From the NCBI GenBank assembly GCA_021813155.1, contig JAKALK010000025.1:1-11698 (forward strand): a stretch of DNA of 11,698 bases, read 5' to 3'. The position numbers were made by a program, and so were the translations under genes. This document shows, one piece after another, positions 1-7,151 of this stretch (position 1 is the first letter of the stretch; the number at the start of each line of letters is the position of its first letter). Origin of the DNA: a bacterium. Its GTDB lineage: Bacteria > Patescibacteriota > Minisyncoccia > UBA6257 > 2-01-FULL-56-20. The notes under the pieces were generated by a model that saw nothing but the letters and a program-made list of their open reading frames with translations, did no database searches and had not been told where the DNA came from.

Positions 1-276
1 TTCGGTGCCGTCCCAGTCGTCGGCCCACCAGCATTTCATACAATAGACAGTGTTTGGTTTGTCGGGAGAGTAAATACTGATTACCTTTTGGCCGCATTTA
101 GCGCAAGAGTTTTTGTAAAGTTCCCAAACATTGGTAAAAGAAAAACGGCGCATAAGACGGCACTCGGGGCACCAGGTAGGTGGCGGGACTTTTATTTTTT
201 CGTAGAAATTAAAATCTTCCGGCTCGATAGTGAAGTTCTGCTTGCAGTTCTGACAGGTTCGAGTTTCGGGATTCAT
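1..276 (-). CDS. CPR-type zinc-ribbon protein, N-terminal 92 residues (cut by window edge)
   Basis: The reverse strand reads open from ATG at 276 to the window edge, giving 92 residues without a stop. Four CxxC pairs are visible: C8/C11, C36/C39, C58/C61 and C79/C82. The N-terminus (MNPETRTCQNC, then FTIEPEDFNFYEKIKVPPPTWCPECR in two steps) follows a pattern I recognise from uncharacterised zinc-ribbon proteins that are frequent in Parcubacteria and other CPR genomes. Four CxxC pairs suggest two zinc ribbons; the many Trp and Arg residues would fit nucleic-acid or protein binding, but no function is established. It lies 19 nt after the alaS stop on the same strand, so it could be read from the alaS transcript. 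A TATAAA hexamer 8 nt before the ATG may give it its own start. The C-terminus lies outside the window. Confidence 0.85.
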   Translation of the reverse strand, partial: MNPETRTCQNCKQNFTIEPEDFNFYEKIKVPPPTWCPECRLMRRFSFTNVWELYKNSCAKCGQKVISIYSPDKPNTVYCMKCWWADDWDGTE

Positions 277-284
277 TGCTTTGT

Positions 285-290
285 TTTATA
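285..290 (-). promoter_or_regulatory. Possible -10 box for the zinc-ribbon gene
   Basis: TATAAA on the minus strand ends 8 nt before the ATG at 276. I see no good -35 hexamer 16-18 bp upstream. If used, transcription would begin about 2 nt before the start codon, giving a leaderless message. There is no SD sequence in the 19-nt gap, which is consistent with that. This is a weak call on its own; the same spacing recurs at dnaG, znuC and the ftsB-like gene. Confidence 0.3.
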
Positions 291-295
291 AAATA

Positions 296-2131
296 TTAGC
301 CTACCACTCCCCGAATACGCCGTGTTCCGGCTCCCACAGCCTCTTCTTTTGAAATTTTGAAGTGACCGATTTCGCCGGTGCGCTTCACGTGGGGGCCGCC
401 GCAGAATTCTTTGCTCCAGGCGGATTCAAGGGATTTACCGACATAATAAACTTTTACTTTGTCGGGGTATTTCTCTTTGAAGAAGTAGAGGGCACCGGTT
501 TTTTCGGCTTCGTTTTTAGACATTTCTTTGAAATTAACGGGCAGATCTTCTTTGATTTTAACGTTTACTAAATCTTCCACTTTTTTGATTTCTTCGGGAG
601 TGAGTTTTCTTGGAAAGCTGAAATCAAAACGGGTGCGCTCTGGAGTGATATCAGAACCAGCTTGCTTAACTTCCGGACCCAGAACTTCACGGAGGGCTTG
701 CTGGAGCAAATGGGTGGCAGTATGGAGGCGAAGAACTTTATTCATTTCTTCTTCATTCCCCGCCTTCAACTCACCGGTGTTTAAAATCAATCCGTGACCG
801 CCAAATTTTTTCTCCATTCCGGCGCGGGAAATTTCTTGGTGCTTTTTAAATAATTCATCGAAACTTTTTTCATCTATTACGTGCATGCCATCTCTTGCTA
901 AGTCACGAAGAATATCGATCGTGAATCCATAGCTTTGATGAAGATCAAAAGCATCTTGCCCAGAAATTTTCTGTGGAATATGTACTTGATATTTTCTGTC
1001 GAGCGAGGGAGTTTGCGCTTTAAGTTGTGGATATCTGTTGTAAAATTCTCTAAGTCCGTTTTCTAGGGTTTTATTAAATTTTTCGCTTTCTTCGGTAAAT
1101 ACATCAATAATGTTTTTGTAGTTTGTTTTTAATTCTTGGTAAAAATCTCCGTAGAATTCGACTACCGCTTCAATACGTTTTAGAGCGGACGAAACAACCT
1201 GATTTTTTGGTAAACCATATTTTCCAACTCCCAGTTGAATAACTACTCTTCGAATAAGTCTACGCAAAATATATCCTGTATCTTTATTAGATGGACGCAC
1301 TCCATCTGCGACAAGGAAGACTAATCCCCTTATATGATCTGCAATAATTCTCGGTGTTTCTACTCTGGTCCCGCTTGGTGTAATCAACATCACCCCAAAT
1401 GGTTTTGTGAATAAATCTGTTTCGAAGATATTTTTTTTGTTTTGGACAACCATCGTGAGACGCTCGAGACCCATTCCTGTATCAACTCCAAAAGACTTCA
1501 TTAAGGCGTACTTTGGATTTTTGTTCGGGTCATAGTAGTACTGATTAAAAACTATATTCCACACTTCAACAGATTGGCCATTGGCGTTCTTTACGTATAT
1601 TTCTGTGGTTGGACCACAAGGACCTTCTGATCCAGTTGGACCCCAGAAATTATCGTTTTTGCCAGCTTTTCTGATATCTTTTACACCAAGATCGGCCCAA
1701 ATTTTTTCTGATTCTTCTTCCGGCTCAAGGTTTTCCTCTTTGCTTCCTCCAAATACTGTTACGTAATCTATTTCTAAATTCATCCAATCCTTACTAGTTA
1801 TAAAATCAAATGCATACTTGATCGCCTCTTCTTTAAAGTATCCGCCGAACGAAAAATTACCTAGCATTTCGAAAAATGTGAGGTGGGATTCGTCGCCGAC
1901 TTCATCTATATCTGAAGTGCGAAAACATTTTTGAATAGAGACGGTGTTTTTTGAACCAAAATCTTTTAGCGAATCGGCTTTGCCCACGAAATACGGTTTG
2001 AACTGCTGCATGCCGGCAGTCGTCAAAAGCACCGAGGGGTCGGTGGGGATTAAAGATGAAGATGGAACAACCGCGTGGCCGCGTTTTTTGAAGAATTCCA
2101 GAAACTTTTGGCGGATTTCGCTAGAAGACAT
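296..2131 (-). CDS. alaS: Alanyl-tRNA synthetase, short form lacking beta-barrel and C-Ala domain
   Basis: Charges tRNA-Ala with alanine in the cytoplasm (class II synthetase, 611 aa). The catalytic core is clear: class II motif 2 lies around residues 69-100 (FRTSDIDEVGD...TFFEMLGNFSFGGYF) and motif 3 around 219-225 (GMGLERL). The editing domain keeps its zinc site, HTATH (H470, H474) and CGGPH (C577, H581), so mischarged Ser or Gly should still be hydrolysed. Bacterial AlaRS is usually about 870 aa. Here only about 40 residues join the tRNA-recognition helices to the HxxxH motif, so the beta-barrel carrying the TPFYAESGGQ-type motif is absent, and the protein ends about 30 residues after CGGPH, without the DHHA1/C-Ala module. 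The start MSSSEIRQKF matches the family N-terminus. No clear SD precedes it. Short AlaRS forms occur in CPR bacteria, so this is probably not a broken gene. Confidence 0.95.
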   Translation of the reverse strand: MSSSEIRQKFLEFFKKRGHAVVPSSSLIPTDPSVLLTTAGMQQFKPYFVGKADSLKDFGSKNTVSIQKCFRTSDIDEVGDESHLTFFEMLGNFSFGGYFKEEAIKYAFDFITSKDWMNLEIDYVTVFGGSKEENLEPEEESEKIWADLGVKDIRKAGKNDNFWGPTGSEGPCGPTTEIYVKNANGQSVEVWNIVFNQYYYDPNKNPKYALMKSFGVDTGMGLERLTMVVQNKKNIFETDLFTKPFGVMLITPSGTRVETPRIIADHIRGLVFLVADGVRPSNKDTGYILRRLIRRVVIQLGVGKYGLPKNQVVSSALKRIEAVVEFYGDFYQELKTNYKNIIDVFTEESEKFNKTLENGLREFYNRYPQLKAQTPSLDRKYQVHIPQKISGQDAFDLHQSYGFTIDILRDLARDGMHVIDEKSFDELFKKHQEISRAGMEKKFGGHGLILNTGELKAGNEEEMNKVLRLHTATHLLQQALREVLGPEVKQAGSDITPERTRFDFSFPRKLTPEEIKKVEDLVNVKIKEDLPVNFKEMSKNEAEKTGALYFFKEKYPDKVKVYYVGKSLESAWSKEFCGGPHVKRTGEIGHFKISKEEAVGAGTRRIRGVVG

Positions 2132-2210
2132 ATGACTTATAACAGGTGGCCTATGACTAATGATTTATAACCGCAATGGCTGGCGATTGATGACTTTAGA
2201 CTTTTGACTA
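2132..2210. repeat. Degenerate TGACT-type heptamer repeats upstream of alaS
   Basis: The 105-nt gap between the DUF3850-like gene and alaS contains ATGACTT (2132-2138), ATGACTA (2153-2159), ATGATTT (2160-2166), ATGACTT (2190-2196) and TTGACTA (2204-2210). On the minus strand, in the direction of transcription, these read AAGTCAT, TAGTCAT and similar. It looks like low-complexity sequence; I cannot assign a function, and spacing between copies is irregular. No convincing promoter was found in this gap. Confidence 0.4.
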
Positions 2211-2236
2211 ATAACACAAATCAAATTCATTTCAAT

Positions 2237-2503
2237 TTACTCAATTGAAAATACCTGCAAACCTTTTTCTTTGATTTCTGATTCGGGCCAAAAAGTCTGA
2301 TCAGTTTTAAATTTCCAGACAAAGGTTATTTTTTTCTCAATTTCTCGTCCAGTGTATTCCTTAATTTTAGGGTCCCATTCCTCAAGAATTAGGGTGTCCC
2401 CTTCTTTCGCCTCAAAGTCATTTAAGCGCAGGTCAAATTTTTTCTTGCCTGAAGAAACTTCATTAAATTCTTCCGGCCAAGTTTTTTTCTTGATGATTGC
2501 CAT
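2237..2503 (-). CDS. DUF3850 / ASCH-like (PUA-fold) small protein
   Basis: An 88-residue protein reading MAIIKKKTWPEEFNEVSSGK, then KFDLRLNDFEAKEGDTLILE, EWDPKIKEYTGREIEKKITF and so on. The pattern of a small basic start, [KT]xFDLRLxDF, GDxLxLEEWDP and YTGR is that of the DUF3850/ASCH-like family of PUA-related folds, which are suspected RNA- or modified-nucleotide-binding proteins; one ASCH protein, YqfB, is an N4-acetylcytidine amidohydrolase. The specific activity here is unknown. I chose ATG at 2503 because it matches the family start and leaves one base after the rpoD stop (TAAAATG); an upstream ATG at 2533 would overlap rpoD by 29 nt and add ten unrelated residues. The position suggests translational coupling to rpoD. 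Confidence 0.75.
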   Translation of the reverse strand: MAIIKKKTWPEEFNEVSSGKKKFDLRLNDFEAKEGDTLILEEWDPKIKEYTGREIEKKITFVWKFKTDQTFWPESEIKEKGLQVFSIE

Positions 2504-2504
2504 T

Positions 2505-3734
2505 TTACAATTCTTCGAAACTACGGAGGGCATCGGAGCGGCCGTGTTCGCGAATTTTCTCTAGGGCTTTCGATTCAATCTGGCGAATACGCTCGCGAGT
2601 AACCCCAAAAACCTTGCCAACTTCTTCGAGAGTATGAGAAACACCATCTTCGAGACCAAAGCGCATTTTAAGGATTTTTTGTTCGCGTTCAGCCAGATCA
2701 ACTAAAACTTCCTTAATTAAATCGCGGAGAAGGGATTGAGTAACCATTTGAGACGGCGAAGCATTTTTTTCATCAGGAATAAAGTCAGACAAAGTTGAGT
2801 CCTCGTCTTCGCCAACCGGTGATTCTATGGACAAAACCTCTTGGGAAATTTTCTGGATGTGACGAATTTTTTCGACGTCCACGCTCATTTCGGCGGCGAT
2901 TTCTTCGGCCAAAGGATCGCGACCTAGTTCTTGAATCAACTGGCGGCGAACTTGGGTGTATTTAGAAATAGTTTCAACCATATGAACTGGGATACGAATC
3001 GTCCGAGATTGGTCGGCCAGGGCGCGGGTGATAGCCTGCCTAATCCACCAGGTAGCATAGGTTGAGAATTTGAACCCTTTGCGATAATCGAACTTTTCGA
3101 CCGCTCGAGCCAATCCCAGATTGCCTTCTTGAATAAGGTCAAGAATGCTTAAATGAGGGGTGCGATTGGCATAACGCTTGGCAATTGAAACTACCAACCT
3201 TAGATTGGCTTTAATAAGTTTCTGGCGAGCCTCTTCCTCTCCTTTTTCAAGACGTTTGGCTAGATCTTTTTCTTCTTCTCTGTTTAAAAGCGGAGTGCGT
3301 CCAATTTCTTTCAAATACATCTGAACAGCATCGGGAACTTCAGTTTCGAATTTAGCGACGTTTTTTAGCTCGGTTTCACTCGGTTCTTCTTTTGAGATAT
3401 CGATTAGGGCGGTGGTTTCTATAATTTTGATACCGGCTTTTTCGAGGCGGTCGTAGATTTCTTCTAAAAATACTAAATCTTCCTCAACGCGTGGGAAGTA
3501 GTAGAGAATTTCGTTATCGGTTACAAACCCCCGAGGGCGACCTGTTTCAATCAGTTCATTTAAGGTTTCTTCATCGAGAGCTCGACCCTTCTTTTTCTTA
3601 CCAAGATCTTTTTTGAGGGTGCTCTTGGCGTCCTTTTTGGGAATAGATTTTGAGGGTTTTTTAGCGCGCGATTTCTTGGGCCGAGAATTATGCCGCGACC
3701 CAGATCGCACGGGTTTGTTCTTTTTTTTCTTCAT
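2505..3734 (-). CDS. rpoD: Housekeeping RNA polymerase sigma-70 factor
   Basis: Primary sigma factor (409 aa) that directs RNA polymerase to promoters. In order: a lysine/arginine-rich tail (about 1-50); a short region 1.1-like segment (about 53-110, [20 protein letters not shown]); region 1.2 (about 133-165, [18 protein letters not shown]); region 2 (about 170-255) with the -10-reading helix [20 protein letters not shown] at 223-242; region 3 (about 256-320); and region 4 (about 340-405) with the -35-reading helix [19 protein letters not shown] at 378-396. It starts 6 nt after the dnaG stop without an SD sequence, so coupling to dnaG is likely. The dnaG-rpoD order is that of the classic macromolecular-synthesis operon. 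The regions that read -10 and -35 look conventional, which supports using consensus hexamers to find promoters here. The unusual part is the highly basic first 50 residues. Confidence 0.97.
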   Translation of the reverse strand: MKKKKNKPVRSGSRHNSRPKKSRAKKPSKSIPKKDAKSTLKKDLGKKKKGRALDEETLNELIETGRPRGFVTDNEILYYFPRVEEDLVFLEEIYDRLEKAGIKIIETTALIDISKEEPSETELKNVAKFETEVPDAVQMYLKEIGRTPLLNREEEKDLAKRLEKGEEEARQKLIKANLRLVVSIAKRYANRTPHLSILDLIQEGNLGLARAVEKFDYRKGFKFSTYATWWIRQAITRALADQSRTIRIPVHMVETISKYTQVRRQLIQELGRDPLAEEIAAEMSVDVEKIRHIQKISQEVLSIESPVGEDEDSTLSDFIPDEKNASPSQMVTQSLLRDLIKEVLVDLAEREQKILKMRFGLEDGVSHTLEEVGKVFGVTRERIRQIESKALEKIREHGRSDALRSFEEL

Positions 3735-3740
3735 TTGGTA

Positions 3741-5453
3741 TTAGTTTAGGGTTAGAGAATTTATTTGATGCAATTCCGTAAGAGCCGATTCTAGCTCGCT
3801 TTCGTTATTGGCAGTTTCGGCTTTTTTAATCTTTTCGGTGATGGCTTGCCTTTTTTCTTTGATATATTCGGCGAACAGATTTTTCTTTAGGGCTGAGACT
3901 TCATTCGGCATTACAGATTCAGAGCGTAACACCACAAGATCAAGGAGGCGATCAAGATTAGGGTCGCTGCTACGCTTTTCGCCTCTTTTCAATACCTCGA
4001 GAATGGATCGGTACTCGGGCTTAAGGTAGGAAGCGGCGTCGTTGGCCGACTCAAAGTTCCCTTGTTCAAAAATTGCTGACAAAAAACGCTGACTTACCAA
4101 CTCCCAGCGGGTGAAATTTCTAGTCGGGGAAGCCGCTTGAATATCAACCTCAGTTGATGTTATTGGTGTTTCAGTATTTTTGAGAGTTAGCTTTTCAGTT
4201 TCTTCGCTTAGGGTCTTTTCTGAAACTCCAGTTAAAACACCTAGCTCTTTCAGCCAAAAATTTTGCTCGACCGGACTTAAAATATTCTTAATTTTAGCGA
4301 GGACGATCCTTAAATTAGTTAAGGCCTCGCGGTTTTCGTAACTACCGGTCTTAGATAAGTATTTTTCGAAGTAAAACTTCGGAGCAGGGACCGCTTGGCT
4401 TATAGCCTCTTTGAGTTTCTCTGGTCCCGCTTGGGCCGCCTCGGCGGCATCTTTGAAGTCTTTAAAGACTGCAACTCTTACATTAAAGTCCATACTTTCA
4501 GCTAGGTCAATAGCCCTTTCCCCTGCCGCGAGACCAGCCTCATCGTTGTCAAAACTAATGATAATCTGATCGGTTAGGCGTTTTAGGGAGCGGAGGTGAT
4601 CTTGGGTTAAAGCGGTACCGGATGAGGCCACAACATTTTTAACGCCTGACTGCCAAGCCATAATCATATCCATTTGACCCTCGACTAATAAAGCGGATTT
4701 AGTCTCGCGAATAAATTCTTTGGATTTATGAAAACCGTAAATAATTCTCGATTTATTGAAGATGGGGGTTTCGGGACTATTCATATACTTCCCTGTCTGG
4801 CCGGTATCAAACTCGGGTAGAACCCGACCGGTAAAACCAACGATTTTACCGAGATTGTTCCAAATAGGGAACATAATGCGCCCACGAAAGCGGTCAAATT
4901 GGGCTCCTTTTTCGGTTTTAACAGCTAGACCGGCGCGCAAGACATCGTCCGGCCGATGACCAGAGTTTAGAAAGTGAAGATTAAGAGCCTCAGAATTAGT
5001 AGGGGCAAAACCAATTTCAAACTCATTGATAGTTTCGTCTTTAAGGCCGCGGGATTTAAGGTATTTCATTGCCATGTCAGAATTCTTAAGTTCTTTCTTA
5101 AAAAATTCCTTAGCAGCATCATTTAGGTCATAAAGTAATCCAAAAAGGCGATAGTCGGCGGGACTAATTCGTTGAAGCTCGATGCCAACTTTTTCAGCTA
5201 GAACCTTGAGCGCTTCGGCAAATTCCAGGTTTTCGTAGCGCATTAAAAAACTAAAGATGTCGCCGCCCAAGTTGCAACCAAAACAATGCCAAGATTGGCG
5301 ATCTGGAGATATCATAAAAGACGGGGTTTTTTCCCTATGGAAGGGGCAAAGAGCCTTGAAATTCCGCCCTGCGGACTGAAGGGTTAAATAACCCTTCAGA
5401 AACTCGACAATATCAAGTTTTTCCTTAATTTGTTCGACTGGAGAATTGGGCAT
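3741..5453 (-). CDS. dnaG: DNA primase
   Basis: Makes RNA primers for DNA replication (570 aa). The N-terminal CHC2 zinc finger is present, with ligands C36, H39, C57 and C60 (CPFHREKTPSF...HCFGCNLGGD). The catalytic core follows (FDRFRGRIMFPI around 186-197), then a Toprim domain with EGQMD (258-262) and FDNDEAG (301-307), which provide the metal-binding acidic residues. The C-terminal part (about 430-570) should contact the replicative helicase but is too divergent for me to classify. The start MPNSPVEQIKEKLDIVEFLK is typical. GAGG lies only 2-3 nt before the ATG, which is very close for an SD; the promoter candidate would begin transcription near there. It is first gene of the dnaG-rpoD-DUF3850 run and diverges from the znuC-like gene. 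Confidence 0.96.
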   Translation of the reverse strand: MPNSPVEQIKEKLDIVEFLKGYLTLQSAGRNFKALCPFHREKTPSFMISPDRQSWHCFGCNLGGDIFSFLMRYENLEFAEALKVLAEKVGIELQRISPADYRLFGLLYDLNDAAKEFFKKELKNSDMAMKYLKSRGLKDETINEFEIGFAPTNSEALNLHFLNSGHRPDDVLRAGLAVKTEKGAQFDRFRGRIMFPIWNNLGKIVGFTGRVLPEFDTGQTGKYMNSPETPIFNKSRIIYGFHKSKEFIRETKSALLVEGQMDMIMAWQSGVKNVVASSGTALTQDHLRSLKRLTDQIIISFDNDEAGLAAGERAIDLAESMDFNVRVAVFKDFKDAAEAAQAGPEKLKEAISQAVPAPKFYFEKYLSKTGSYENREALTNLRIVLAKIKNILSPVEQNFWLKELGVLTGVSEKTLSEETEKLTLKNTETPITSTEVDIQAASPTRNFTRWELVSQRFLSAIFEQGNFESANDAASYLKPEYRSILEVLKRGEKRSSDPNLDRLLDLVVLRSESVMPNEVSALKKNLFAEYIKEKRQAITEKIKKAETANNESELESALTELHQINSLTLN

Positions 5454-5462
5454 TTCCTCGAA

Positions 5463-5491
5463 ATTCTAGAATAGAACCTTTTGGGCCGCAA
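5463..5491 (-). promoter_or_regulatory. Candidate sigma-70 promoter of dnaG-rpoD operon
   Basis: On the minus strand TTGCGG (5491-5486), a 17-bp spacer, then TAGAAT (5468-5463). TAGAAT matches TATAAT at five of six bases; TTGCGG matches TTGACA at three. The -10 box ends 9 nt before the dnaG ATG, so the predicted start point (about 5456) leaves a leader of about 3 nt. The box overlaps the palindrome TTCTAGAA (5464-5471). Confidence 0.45.
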
Positions 5492-5503
5492 GGAAAGCAT
5501 TTC

Positions 5504-5532
5504 TTCCCAAAAAATTTTCAATCAATTAGAAT
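5504..5532 (+). promoter_or_regulatory. Candidate sigma-70 promoter of znuCB
   Basis: TTCCCA (5504-5509; four of six matches to TTGACA), a 17-bp spacer, and TAGAAT (5527-5532; five of six matches to TATAAT). The -10 box ends 10 nt before the znuC ATG, predicting a leader of about 4 nt. No SD precedes the ATG. It is nearly back to back with the dnaG promoter candidate, with identical -10 hexamers and spacer length. I see no recognisable Zur- or DtxR-type operator. Confidence 0.45.
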
Positions 5533-5542
5533 TACCTTATCT

Positions 5543-6256
5543 ATGGAGGTGCTTTCTATTAAAAATTTAACAGTTAAATTCGATAGCCAAACGGTGATTG
5601 AAAATTTGAACCTAAGCGTTGAGTGGGGCGAAAACCTAGCCGTTATTGGTCCGAATGGATCAGGTAAAACAGTGCTGCTTAAAGCGCTTTTGGGAATTAT
5701 ACGCTACAGTGGCGAGGTTCACTGGGCCTCAGGAGTTAAGATTGGTTATGTTCCACAGAAAATTGATGCGGACCGTTACTTGCCGGTTAATTTACTAGAT
5801 TTAATGAAAGCAAAGTCTGAAATTTTGAGATTAGACAAAAAAGAAACGAAATCGGTCCTAGAAACGGCGGAGATAAGCCACAAAGTTTTATCAACTCCGG
5901 TTGGACATCTCTCGGGCGGTCAATTCCAACGAGCCTTAATAGCTTTTGCGCTCTTAGGGAGTCCGAATGTGATTCTTTTTGACGAGCCAACGGCTAGCCT
6001 AGATCAGCTTTCAGAAGAAAGAATTTATGAGTTAGTAAGTAATTTACAAAAAAAGAGGGATATCACGGTTCTTCTTGTTTCCCATGATTTAAGCGTGGTT
6101 TCTCAATATGCAACAAAAGTTCTATGTCTAAATAAAGAGAGGATCTGCTATGGTACTCCGGCCGAAGCTTTGCGACCAGAGATTTTAGATGAGCTTTACG
6201 GCCGTCACCAAAAATACTATCAGCACGGAGACCACAAACATAGTTCAAACAAATAA
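5543..6256 (+). CDS. znuC: Metal (zinc/manganese-type) ABC transporter ATP-binding protein, ZnuC-like
   Basis: ATPase subunit of an importer for divalent metal, bound to the inner face of the membrane (237 aa). Seen in order: Walker A GPNGSGKT (36-43), Q-loop glutamine in YVPQK (Q72), signature LSGGQ (123-127), Walker B VILFDEP (143-149), D-loop SLD (152-154) and H-loop H181. The C-terminus is histidine-rich (H222, H228, H231, H233), common among zinc-family ATPases. Its partner permease, 2 nt downstream, is of the ABC-3 metal family, which supports the substrate class; zinc versus manganese or iron cannot be told from this. The start at ATG 5543 matches the family (MEVLSIKNLTVKF), but GGAGGT falls just inside the gene and not before it, consistent with leaderless translation. 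No solute-binding protein is adjacent. Confidence 0.88.
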   Translation: MEVLSIKNLTVKFDSQTVIENLNLSVEWGENLAVIGPNGSGKTVLLKALLGIIRYSGEVHWASGVKIGYVPQKIDADRYLPVNLLDLMKAKSEILRLDKKETKSVLETAEISHKVLSTPVGHLSGGQFQRALIAFALLGSPNVILFDEPTASLDQLSEERIYELVSNLQKKRDITVLLVSHDLSVVSQYATKVLCLNKERICYGTPAEALRPEILDELYGRHQKYYQHGDHKHSSNK

Positions 6257-6258
6257 AG

Positions 6259-7026
6259 ATGAATATAAGCGATACTTATTCTTTCATATTATCACTATTG
6301 GGAGCGGCAGCGGCAGGATTGGTGGGTGGATTTGCTTTAATGAAGAGAATGACTTTGGCGGGCGACGTAATTTCTCATATTGCTTTGCCCGGTTTAGGTT
6401 TAGCCTTACTTCTAAAATTCAATCCTCTTTTAGGTGGGGCGGCAACGCTTTTCTTGGGAACATTTCTAATTTGGCAACTCCAGAAAAAAACAGGATTAGC
6501 AACAGAAACGGCCATTGGAGTAATGTTTGCAGCTGCGGTGGCGGTTGGGGCGCTAGTAACTCCGAAAGAAGATCTAATTGAAGCGCTTTTCGGGGGTTTT
6601 GAAAGGATATCGGCATGGGAATTTGCGGTTGGGTTAATTGCTATTGGATTTATTGCTTTTTTTATCGCTAAATATAAAAACCGCTTAGTTCTAAGTTTTT
6701 TCTCGCCCGAATTAGCCACTGCGGAAGGCGTGAACCTTTCGCGGGTAAATTTATATTTCTTGTTAATTTTTAGTCTTACAATAATAATGGGGCTGCAGTT
6801 TCTCGGGGCGCTTTTGGTAGGGGCACTTATTATTATTCCGGCAGCGACGGCTCGTAATCTTACTGGAACCCTAGGTAGTTTTCTTGTAATTTCGGCAGCG
6901 GTAGCAATTCTATCGGTAGCGGCGGGTTATTTAGTTTCAACTAAGCTTAACTTAAGCCTGGGACCGACAGTGATTAGTGTTGCTTCAATAATTTTTGGAG
7001 TGAGTTTGTTTATAAGGCAAAAATAG
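6259..7026 (+). CDS. znuB: Metal ABC transporter permease, ABC-3 family, ZnuB-like
   Basis: Membrane channel subunit (255 aa) working with the ATPase just upstream. It is almost wholly hydrophobic, with about seven or eight membrane segments. Family signatures are visible: MTLAGDVISHIALPGLGLA (about 31-49), matching the conserved GDALSHAALPG pattern, and LGALLVGALIIIPAATARNL (about 182-201), matching the conserved permease motif near the coupling region. ATG at 6259 lies 2 nt after the znuC stop without an SD, so translation is probably coupled. The transporter lacks its periplasmic or lipid-anchored metal-binding protein in this window; that gene must lie elsewhere or be missing. A weak terminator candidate follows at 7043-7064. 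Confidence 0.9.
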   Translation: MNISDTYSFILSLLGAAAAGLVGGFALMKRMTLAGDVISHIALPGLGLALLLKFNPLLGGAATLFLGTFLIWQLQKKTGLATETAIGVMFAAAVAVGALVTPKEDLIEALFGGFERISAWEFAVGLIAIGFIAFFIAKYKNRLVLSFFSPELATAEGVNLSRVNLYFLLIFSLTIIMGLQFLGALLVGALIIIPAATARNLTGTLGSFLVISAAVAILSVAAGYLVSTKLNLSLGPTVISVASIIFGVSLFIRQK

Positions 7027-7040
7027 AAAGGGTTGAAAAA

Positions 7041-7069
7041 TTAACCGACAATTGTTAGGTTTTTATATA
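7041..7069 (+). promoter_or_regulatory. Weak promoter candidate for the tRNA-Gly leader transcript
   Basis: TTAACC (7041-7046; four of six to TTGACA), a 17-bp spacer, TATATA (7064-7069; four of six to TATAAT). Transcription would start near 7076 and run through the long hairpin and tRNA-like fragment into tRNA-Gly. It overlaps the terminator candidate for znuB. The perfect TATAAT at 7201-7206 is not a good alternative because it abuts the tRNA 5' end and would start transcription inside the tRNA. Confidence 0.25.
7043..7064 (+). terminator. Weak rho-independent terminator candidate after znuB
   Basis: AACC (7043-7046) pairs with GGTT (7058-7061), enclosing the palindrome ACAATTGT with unequal bulges (G / TA), followed by a run of T (7060-7064). 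The stem is short and mostly AT-rich, so the strength is doubtful. Its place 17 nt after the znuB stop is right for a terminator. Confidence 0.35.
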
Positions 7070-7089
7070 AGCGGGTATGGTTCACCCCG

Positions 7090-7148
7090 ATACTAAACCG
7101 AGAAAAATTTAAACTGCTGATTGAAAAAACAAATTTCTCGTTTAGTAT
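7090..7148 (+). other. Long imperfect hairpin upstream of tRNA-Gly
   Basis: ATACTAAA plus CGAGAAA (7090-7105, with one extra C at 7098) is complementary to TTTCTCGTTTAGTAT (7134-7148): 15 base pairs with a single-base bulge and a 28-nt AT-rich loop. Flanking CCCC (7085-7088) and GGG (7149-7151) could lengthen the stem past a bulged G. There is no T-run after it, so it is not a standard terminator. ATAC at 7090-7093 could alternatively pair with GTAT at 7075-7078. Function unknown; it could be a folded 5' leader of the tRNA precursor, a protein-binding site, or a remnant. Confidence 0.55.
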
Positions 7149-7151
7149 GGG

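Noticed and set aside
2505..2533. Earlier start of the DUF3850-like protein inside rpoD
   Set aside because: The extra ten residues do not resemble the family, while ATG 2503 follows the rpoD stop by one base and matches the usual N-terminus.
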